A stretch of DNA of 33,567 nt from Actinomycetes bacterium (GTDB lineage: Bacteria > Actinomycetota > Actinomycetes > Propionibacteriales > Propionibacteriaceae): positions 1 to 33,567 of the forward strand of contig JAEVYS010000049.1 of assembly GCA_023392635.1 (NCBI GenBank). Reading direction: 5' to 3'. The notes beneath the pieces are model-generated. The model made no database searches. It worked only from the letters and a program-made list of their open reading frames with translations, and was not told the DNA's origin. The position numbers were made by a program, and so were the translations under genes. Positions 27,881 to 33,567 of this stretch are shown in pieces; within the stretch, counting starts at the first letter, position 1, and each line of letters starts with the position of its first letter.

Positions 27881-30619
27881 ATGCCCTCTCGCAAACCCAT
27901 CCGTGCCGTGGCCCGTGTCGTCGCCGGCGCTGCGGCGACCGCACTGTTCGGCGCCACCCTCACCCTCCCCGCGGACGCCGCCCCGATCGAGCGCACCCGC
28001 GACGACCTGTCCGCCGGCAAGCTCGGCCCGACGAAGGCCGGCAGCATCCCCGACAAGTGGTTCGTCCAGGTGGCCGGCTCGCCCAGCCTGCGGGGAGGCA
28101 ATCGCACCACCGCGAAGGCTCGCCAGGCGAGCGTCCAGAGCACGGCCAGGGCTGAGGGCGTGAAGTACTCGGTGCTCCACAGCTACACGCGGGTGTGGAA
28201 CGGATTCTCGGTGAAGGCCGACCAGACCGAGGTCAACAAGCTGCGCGCGCTACCCGGCGTCGCCGCGGTCTACCCGGTGTACAAGGTGAGCCTGCCCGAG
28301 CGGACCTCGAAGCCGGAGCTGAAGTACTCGCTGCCGATGATCGGTGCGACGACGGCCCAGGTGGAGGGCTACACGGGCGCGGGGATCAAGGTCGGTGTGA
28401 TCGATACGGGCATCGACTACAACCACCCCGACCTCGGCGGTTCGGGCACCGAGGGCAACAACGCCGACTTCGGGCCCTCCGCGCCGCGGGTGAAGTACGG
28501 CTACGACTTCGCGGGCGATGCGTACAACGCCGACGACCCCGCCAACGCCGACCCGGTCCCTGACCCGTACCCCGATGACTGCAACGGCCACGGCACACAC
28601 GTCTCCGGCATCATCGGTGCCGACGGCGACCCGTCGCAGGGCGGTGCGGTCGGCGTGGCTCCAGAGGTCACCTTCGGCGCCTACCGCGTGTTCGGGTGCG
28701 ACGGCTCGGCCGACACCGCGGTGATCCTGGCCGCCATGGACCGGGCTGCGGCCGACGACATGGACGTGGTCAACATGTCCCTGGGCAGCGAATTCGACAG
28801 CTGGCCGGACTATCCGGAGGCCGCTGCGGCCTCCGCGCTGACCGCGGCCGGCACGCTGGTCGTCGCGGCCGCCGGGAACGACGGCGCCGACGGCCTGTTC
28901 ACGGCGGGTACGCCGAGCGTGGGCAAGGACGTGATCTCGGTCGGCTCGGTCGAGAACACCATGTCGACGAACTGGGTCTTCACGGTCTCGCCGAAGCCGT
29001 CCGCTCTCCCCGACGCCGCGATCTCCTACGTGTCCGCCGAGGCGGCACCGGACTCGCCGACGTCGGGCACGGGGGCGCTCGCCAACGCCAGCCCTCAGCG
29101 GGCCTGCACACCCGTCACCGGGGTCAGCGGCAAGATCGCCCTTGTCCAGCGCGGGGACTGCTCCTTCTACCAGAAGGCACTCGCGGCCCAGGAGGCCGGT
29201 GCATCGGGTGTGGTGATCTACAACAACGAGCCCGGCCTGCTGAGCCCGACGGTGGCCGGCGATGAGGACATCACCATTCCCGTCGTGTTCATCGGGCAGG
29301 CGGACGGAGAGGCCATCCAGGCGCAGGTCGGTGCCGCCACCCCGACCGCGCTGACCTGGACCGACACCACGGAGGCCGGCGCCAATCCCGAGGCCGGCGC
29401 GATCTCCGACTTCAGCACCTTCGGCATGGCGGCCAACCTGGCCATGACACCGGACGTGTCGGCTCCCGGCGGCAACATCTTCTCCACCTTCCCGCTGGAG
29501 AAGAAGGGCTACGCCAACCTCTCCGGGACGTCGATGGCCACCCCGCACGTCGCGGGTTCGGTTGCACTGCTGCTGCAGGCCAAGGCCTCGCTGAAGGGCA
29601 ACGTGAACGCGGTCCGCTCGGTGCTGCAGAACACCTCCACGCCGATCGACAAGCTGAACCAGTTCGGGTCGGGAACGATCGTCGACAACCTGTACGAGCC
29701 GACGATCCGGCAGGGCTCTGGCCTGATCCACGTCGACAAGGCAATCGCTGCGACGCTCTCGGCCACCACGGTGACCCCCGGCAAGATCAACCTCGGCGAG
29801 AACCGGAGCAGCTACTACAAGACGACGCTGAAGCTGACCAACAACGGCGCCACCACCGAGAAGTACACCCTGAGCGTGCAGAACGCCATGAATGTGGGCG
29901 CGGCTCCGACGACCTACTGGTACGACTACAACAACAAGGCGGTCTCGGCGAAGTTCTCGTCCCGCAGCGTCACCGTGAAGGCCCACAAGACCGCGACGGT
30001 GTCGGTGTACCTCAAGCAGCCCAAGCTGACCACGGGGTGGATCTACGGCGGCTGGGTGAAACTCACCAAATCGGACAAGTCGAAGACGCTCGTGGTGCCG
30101 TTCGCCGGCATGTACGGCGACTACCAGAAGGTGACCGTCCTGCAGGACCTCATCGACGTCAACCAGGCGGGTACTGCCCTCGAGGTTGTCGCCGACCTGC
30201 CGGCGCTGTCCACCTCGGCTGACACCGACGACATCGTCGCTCCGGGTGACCCAAAGCCCACGTTCACCATGGAGCGCGGTGACGTGCCCAACCTGCTCTT
30301 CCACCTCGACTACCCGGTCAGCGCCGCCTACTTCAACGTCTACAAGGCGACACCGGCCGGCAAGAAGGGCGCCGAGGTCTTCCCCGGCTACAAGACCTTC
30401 TTCCAGCTGGGTGAGTACGGGCGCGACAACGGCTTCCTCGACCTGACCTTCGACGGGAAGATCCCGTTCAGCAACGACACCGCGGCCGGTCTGACCGTGC
30501 CCGATGGTGACTACGTGCTGGAGATCAGGGTGCTGAAGGCGCTGGGCAAGGCGAGCACGTCGAGCCACTGGGAGACCTACACCACCCCGGCGTTCGCGAT
30601 CGACCGCACGACCGACTAG
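27881..30619 (+). CDS. secreted subtilisin-like S8 protease with PA domain (copy 1)
   Basis: This 912-residue exported serine protease has a Sec signal peptide ending LPADA at about 33. An inhibitor_I9-like propeptide (about 50-140, WFVQVAGSP to VAAVYPVYKV) is expected to be removed on activation. The catalytic triad is intact: Asp 175 (GVIDTGIDYNHPDLGG), His 237 (NGHGTHVSGIIG) and Ser 551 (LSGTSMATPHVAG). A PA domain (about 405-485, KIALVQRGDCSFYQKALAAQ) is inserted between His and Ser, as in lactocepin-like and plant subtilases. After Ser come Fn3-like strands to the end, including IYGGWVKLTKSD and VPFAGMYGDYQKV, with no wall-anchor motif. The start is ATG 27881 with AGGAG five bases upstream. 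A near-identical architecture follows in tandem. Confidence 0.95.
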   Translation: MPSRKPIRAVARVVAGAAATALFGATLTLPADAAPIERTRDDLSAGKLGPTKAGSIPDKWFVQVAGSPSLRGGNRTTAKARQASVQSTARAEGVKYSVLHSYTRVWNGFSVKADQTEVNKLRALPGVAAVYPVYKVSLPERTSKPELKYSLPMIGATTAQVEGYTGAGIKVGVIDTGIDYNHPDLGGSGTEGNNADFGPSAPRVKYGYDFAGDAYNADDPANADPVPDPYPDDCNGHGTHVSGIIGADGDPSQGGAVGVAPEVTFGAYRVFGCDGSADTAVILAAMDRAAADDMDVVNMSLGSEFDSWPDYPEAAAASALTAAGTLVVAAAGNDGADGLFTAGTPSVGKDVISVGSVENTMSTNWVFTVSPKPSALPDAAISYVSAEAAPDSPTSGTGALANASPQRACTPVTGVSGKIALVQRGDCSFYQKALAAQEAGASGVVIYNNEPGLLSPTVAGDEDITIPVVFIGQADGEAIQAQVGAATPTALTWTDTTEAGANPEAGAISDFSTFGMAANLAMTPDVSAPGGNIFSTFPLEKKGYANLSGTSMATPHVAGSVALLLQAKASLKGNVNAVRSVLQNTSTPIDKLNQFGSGTIVDNLYEPTIRQGSGLIHVDKAIAATLSATTVTPGKINLGENRSSYYKTTLKLTNNGATTEKYTLSVQNAMNVGAAPTTYWYDYNNKAVSAKFSSRSVTVKAHKTATVSVYLKQPKLTTGWIYGGWVKLTKSDKSKTLVVPFAGMYGDYQKVTVLQDLIDVNQAGTALEVVADLPALSTSADTDDIVAPGDPKPTFTMERGDVPNLLFHLDYPVSAAYFNVYKATPAGKKGAEVFPGYKTFFQLGEYGRDNGFLDLTFDGKIPFSNDTAAGLTVPDGDYVLEIRVLKALGKASTSSHWETYTTPAFAIDRTTD

Positions 30620-30631
30620 GTACCGCTCGCT

Positions 30632-30663
30632 GTTCGGCCGGCCCCGCACGGGGCCGGCCGAAC
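30632..30663 (+). terminator. hairpin after first subtilase gene
   Basis: A perfect 14-base stem (GTTCGGCCGGCCCC, 30632-30645, and its complement, 30650-30663) closes on a four-base loop, 12 bases after the stop. It has no U-tract; such strong G+C hairpins often terminate in actinobacteria. It would separate the two protease transcripts. Confidence 0.75.
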
Positions 30664-30754
30664 GGCGTTCCGGTGCTGCGTGTACCGCTTCTGCCCGGTA
30701 CGTGGCAAGAGGGCAAAGCTGGCATGCGCAATTCATCGTTCACCCCTGCGCCCC

Positions 30755-30820
30755 GGGGGGATCCGGGGTCTATGTTGCGCTTGGCGCCGCTCTGGGGGGA
30801 GCGGGCCGGCACCGGGGGGA
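30755..30820 (+). other. G-rich leader of second subtilase gene
   Basis: GGGGGGA occurs three times in the 66 bases before the start codon (30755-30761, 30794-30800, 30814-30820), with a further GGGG between the first two. A -10-like TATGTT sits at 30771-30776. The last copy is the only candidate ribosome site, six bases before the ATG. The tracts could form G-quadruplex RNA or DNA; this is inference. Confidence 0.35.
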
Positions 30821-30826
30821 ACACAC

Positions 30827-33511
30827 ATGAATACGTCGTCTCTGCGCAGGGCCCGGCTGGGTCTTGCCGTCGGACTCACCGCCACGGCGCTCCTGGGCGC
30901 ATCGCTGGCCTCACCGGCCCAGGCCGCGCCGGTCGACCCGTCCTCGAAGTTCAGACTTGCCGACGCCACGCTCGCCCCGGACGTGATGCCGGGACGCTAC
31001 CTGGTCGAGACGGGTGGGCGGCCCCTGGTCCGTGGCGGCGACCGGCGGGCGAACGAGAGCCGTCTCGCCGCAGCCCGGAGTGCGGCGCGCTCCGCAGGGG
31101 CGTCGGTGGGCGACAGCTTCTCCGCCCTCTGGACGGGGATCAGTGTGACCGCCACGCAGGACCAGGTGCGCGAACTCGCCGCCTCGCCCGTTGTCACTGC
31201 GATCTACCCGGTGCTCACGGTGGCGAGGCCGAAGACCTCGCCCAGCCCGACGGACGCCACCAGCATGCTGGACGCCATCGGTGCAGCCGACGTCGGCTGG
31301 ACCGGGCAGGGCATCAAGGTCGGCGTGATCGACACCGGAATCGACATCGACAACCCCGACCTCGGAGGTGGGGGCAGCAATGGCGGCACCGCCTTCCCGA
31401 GCGCACGGGTGGCCTACGGCAAGGACTTCGTCGGTGACAACTACGACGCCAATGGCGAGTTCGGTTCGACCGCGCCGGTTCCCGACGCCCGACCGGACGA
31501 CTGCGCGGGCCACGGGACGCATGTGGCCGGCATCATCGGCGCCAACGGCACCGGGGCAACGGGCATGGTGGGCGTCGCGCCGCAGGTGACCCTCGGTGCG
31601 TACCGCATCTTCGGCTGCGAAGGCAGCACGTCCAGCGACCTCATCATCGCCGCCATGACGAAGGCGCAGGCCGACGGCATGGACGTCGTGAACATGTCGC
31701 TGGGCAACGTCTTCGCCTCCTGGCCCGGCTACCCGCAGTCGGTCGCCGCCACCAACCTGGCTGCGGCCGGCGTGAACGTCGTGGTCTCTGCGGGCAACAG
31801 CGGCGACACCGGCCTGTTCTCCGTCGGTGCTCCCGCGAGCGGCCTCGGGATCGTGACCGTCGCGTCCTTCGAGCCGGCCACGGTGCGGATGAAGGCCATC
31901 GGCGTCGGCACCGCGAAGTACCCGTACACGCAGGTGCAGCACGCAGCGGTGCCGCCGGCGGACGACACCACGACGCTCAGCCTGCGGTCCGCGTCCAACG
32001 GCAACGCATGCACGGCACCGGCCTCCGTGCCGTCTGGAACCGCGCTCCTGGTCAAGTACGGGGCCTGCCTGGTCACCACCCAGCTGGCGAACAGCTTCAA
32101 CGCCGGAGCGGAGGCCGTTGTGATCTACTACAACAAGCCGGGCCTGGCGACCTTCAACAGCAGTGCCGGCACCTTCACCAAGCCCGCGATCGGGCTGGCC
32201 GGCAGCCAGGGCTCTGCTCTCGCAGCGAAGATCAAGAAGTCGGGCCCGCAGGTGATGACCTGGCTCTCGCTGCAGCCGGACGCGGTCAACCCCGACGGGG
32301 GGCGCCTGTCCCCCTTCAGCTCGGCCGGCCTCGCCGCCGACCTGCACCTCGTGCCGACCATCACGGCACCGGGCGGCAAGATCTACTCGACCCTCCCGGT
32401 CGAGCAGGGCGGCCACGGCAACCTGTCGGGCACGTCGATGGCTTCGCCGTACGTTGCGGGCACGGTGGCGCTGATGCTCCAGGCGCACCCGGCCCTGAAG
32501 GGCCACCCCGCGCAGGTGTCGCAGCTGCTGTACAACACCGCGAGCCCCGTCCTCAAGGCGACCGAGGCCGGCGTCACCAAGCGGCCCGAGGCGGTCTTCC
32601 GCCAGGGCTCGGGCCTCGTCCAGGTCGCGAACGCGATCGACGCCGGCGTGACAGCGTCCCCCTCGGTGCTGGAACTCGGCGAGGGCACCACCCACAAGGT
32701 GGTGGTGACGCTCACCAACACCACCGCGGGCACGCTCACGTACAAGCCGAAGCGGATCTCGGGCGCCAGCGCGGCAGCGAGCACCGGCTCAGCCCCCGAC
32801 GTGGGAACGACCACGCCGAAGTACGGCTTCGGTGACGTCGGGTTCAAGGCGTCCCCCACGTCCGTCACGCTGCAGCCCGGTGGTTCGACGGCGGTCACGC
32901 TGACCCTCACCGCGCCCAAGAAGGTGTTGAAGGGCAAGGCGGGACTGCTCTACGGCGGCTGGGTGCAGTTCACCACCAGCGGGCCCGGCAACACCGTGAC
33001 AGTGCCGTTCGCCGGCGTTCGCGGGGACTACCAGTCGGTCAAGCTGCTGAACAAGTTCAGGTTCATCGGCAGCGGGGGCACCAGGTACGCGCTCCCGATG
33101 CTGGGCTACTCCGACGGTGCGGGCATCTACTACGGGCTGTCGCAGGCCTCGAACTCGTACACATTCAACCTGGCGAGCGTCTACCCGGTGGTGATCTTCC
33201 ACCTCGACTACCCCGCCGGCGATGTGCGGCTCAAGGTGATCGACACCGCGACCAAGGCATCGTTCTGGGCAGTGATCACTCCCACCGGCGTGAACGCGGA
33301 GGCGCGGACGCACCTGGGGCAGACCGCGCGGGACGACTTCGCGAACTGGGTGGTCCTGACCAGGAGCGTCGTGGACGGCGCCGGAAACCCGGTCACGCTG
33401 CCGAACGGGAACTACCAGTTGCAGCTCGCCGTGCTGAAGCCGCTGGGCAACCCGGGGACCGCCAAGCACTGGGAGACCTACACCTCCCCGAAGTTCTTCG
33501 TCGGGCCATAA
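30827..33511 (+). CDS. secreted subtilisin-like S8 protease with PA domain (copy 2)
   Basis: This 894-residue exported serine protease is paralogous to the preceding gene over its full length. The signal peptide ends SPAQA near residue 33. A propeptide (about 45-130) follows. The triad is intact: Asp 169 (GVIDTGIDIDNPDLGG), His 229 (AGHGTHVAGIIG) and Ser 537 (LSGTSMASPYVAG). A PA-type insert lies at about 395-480 (AVVIYYNKPG). The C-terminal part has Fn3-like strands with the same landmarks as copy 1: LLYGGWVQFTTSG, VPFAGVRGDYQSV, VIFHLDYPAGD and HWETYTSPKFF. The start ATG 30827 follows the G-rich GGGGGGA. The gene is complete; its TAA at 33509 is 35 bases from the terminal C-run. Confidence 0.95.
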   Translation: MNTSSLRRARLGLAVGLTATALLGASLASPAQAAPVDPSSKFRLADATLAPDVMPGRYLVETGGRPLVRGGDRRANESRLAAARSAARSAGASVGDSFSALWTGISVTATQDQVRELAASPVVTAIYPVLTVARPKTSPSPTDATSMLDAIGAADVGWTGQGIKVGVIDTGIDIDNPDLGGGGSNGGTAFPSARVAYGKDFVGDNYDANGEFGSTAPVPDARPDDCAGHGTHVAGIIGANGTGATGMVGVAPQVTLGAYRIFGCEGSTSSDLIIAAMTKAQADGMDVVNMSLGNVFASWPGYPQSVAATNLAAAGVNVVVSAGNSGDTGLFSVGAPASGLGIVTVASFEPATVRMKAIGVGTAKYPYTQVQHAAVPPADDTTTLSLRSASNGNACTAPASVPSGTALLVKYGACLVTTQLANSFNAGAEAVVIYYNKPGLATFNSSAGTFTKPAIGLAGSQGSALAAKIKKSGPQVMTWLSLQPDAVNPDGGRLSPFSSAGLAADLHLVPTITAPGGKIYSTLPVEQGGHGNLSGTSMASPYVAGTVALMLQAHPALKGHPAQVSQLLYNTASPVLKATEAGVTKRPEAVFRQGSGLVQVANAIDAGVTASPSVLELGEGTTHKVVVTLTNTTAGTLTYKPKRISGASAAASTGSAPDVGTTTPKYGFGDVGFKASPTSVTLQPGGSTAVTLTLTAPKKVLKGKAGLLYGGWVQFTTSGPGNTVTVPFAGVRGDYQSVKLLNKFRFIGSGGTRYALPMLGYSDGAGIYYGLSQASNSYTFNLASVYPVVIFHLDYPAGDVRLKVIDTATKASFWAVITPTGVNAEARTHLGQTARDDFANWVVLTRSVVDGAGNPVTLPNGNYQLQLAVLKPLGNPGTAKHWETYTSPKFFVGP

Positions 33512-33534
33512 GCCTGGCGAGGTGGTGAGCCGTC

Positions 33535-33567
<33 letters not shown>

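Noticed and set aside
27832..28155. Small frame starting at ATG 27832, five bases after TAGCCT
   Set aside because: It resembles a leaderless gene, but it overlaps the protease coding region in another frame and its product is Arg/Pro-rich noise. TAGCCT is better read as the protease promoter.

Overview
The window looks like one whole metagenomic or draft contig from a high-G+C actinobacterium, most likely order Propionibacteriales (Propionibacteriaceae-like). The clues are a mutA-mutB-meaB methylmalonyl-CoA mutase operon, a eukaryote-type NADP isocitrate dehydrogenase, a cytosolic-type malate dehydrogenase, and many leaderless starts. Both ends finish in G or C homopolymers (about 1-45 and 33546-33567), so neighbouring genes are cut off. 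I support 25 protein genes. I see no tRNA, rRNA, CRISPR array, transposase or phage gene. No gene-free stretch exceeds 300 bases; the longest is 26431-26707.

Left part (1-4856): a nucleoside-type (BMP/PnrA family) binding lipoprotein diverges from yjjI-yjjW, a glycyl radical enzyme of unknown reaction and its radical-SAM activase. Next come a 40-residue peptide gene behind a striking twin palindromic operator, a 74-residue HTH/excisionase-like protein, and a RibD-C/dihydrofolate-reductase-like protein.

Metabolic core (5062-20085): the minus-strand mutA-mutB-meaB operon isomerises succinyl-CoA and (R)-methylmalonyl-CoA, the propionate pathway step. A WYL-domain regulator diverges from two small genes (88-residue unknown and DUF1905). 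Then come a CNNM/CBS membrane protein with a phosphotransferase-like protein, two convergent glycosyltransferase-type genes (CDP-glycerol family and ExoA-like GT2), icd, purU and a phosphoglycerate-mutase-family phosphatase.

Right part (20239-33511): mostly exported proteins. There is a small lipoprotein, two paralogous large secreted proteins with FlgD-like and Ig-like C-terminal domains, and two tandem subtilisin-like S8 proteases with PA domains. Housekeeping mdh sits among them.

The points most worth a second look are: the physical link of yjjI-yjjW to a nucleoside-binding lipoprotein, which echoes the yjjI/yjjW-deo neighbourhood of E. coli; the twin operator and 40-residue peptide; three unrelated hairpin repeat elements between genes; a TAnnnT hexamer 6-7 bases before seven start codons; and a 12-base promoter-like element shared by the two paralogous secreted proteins.
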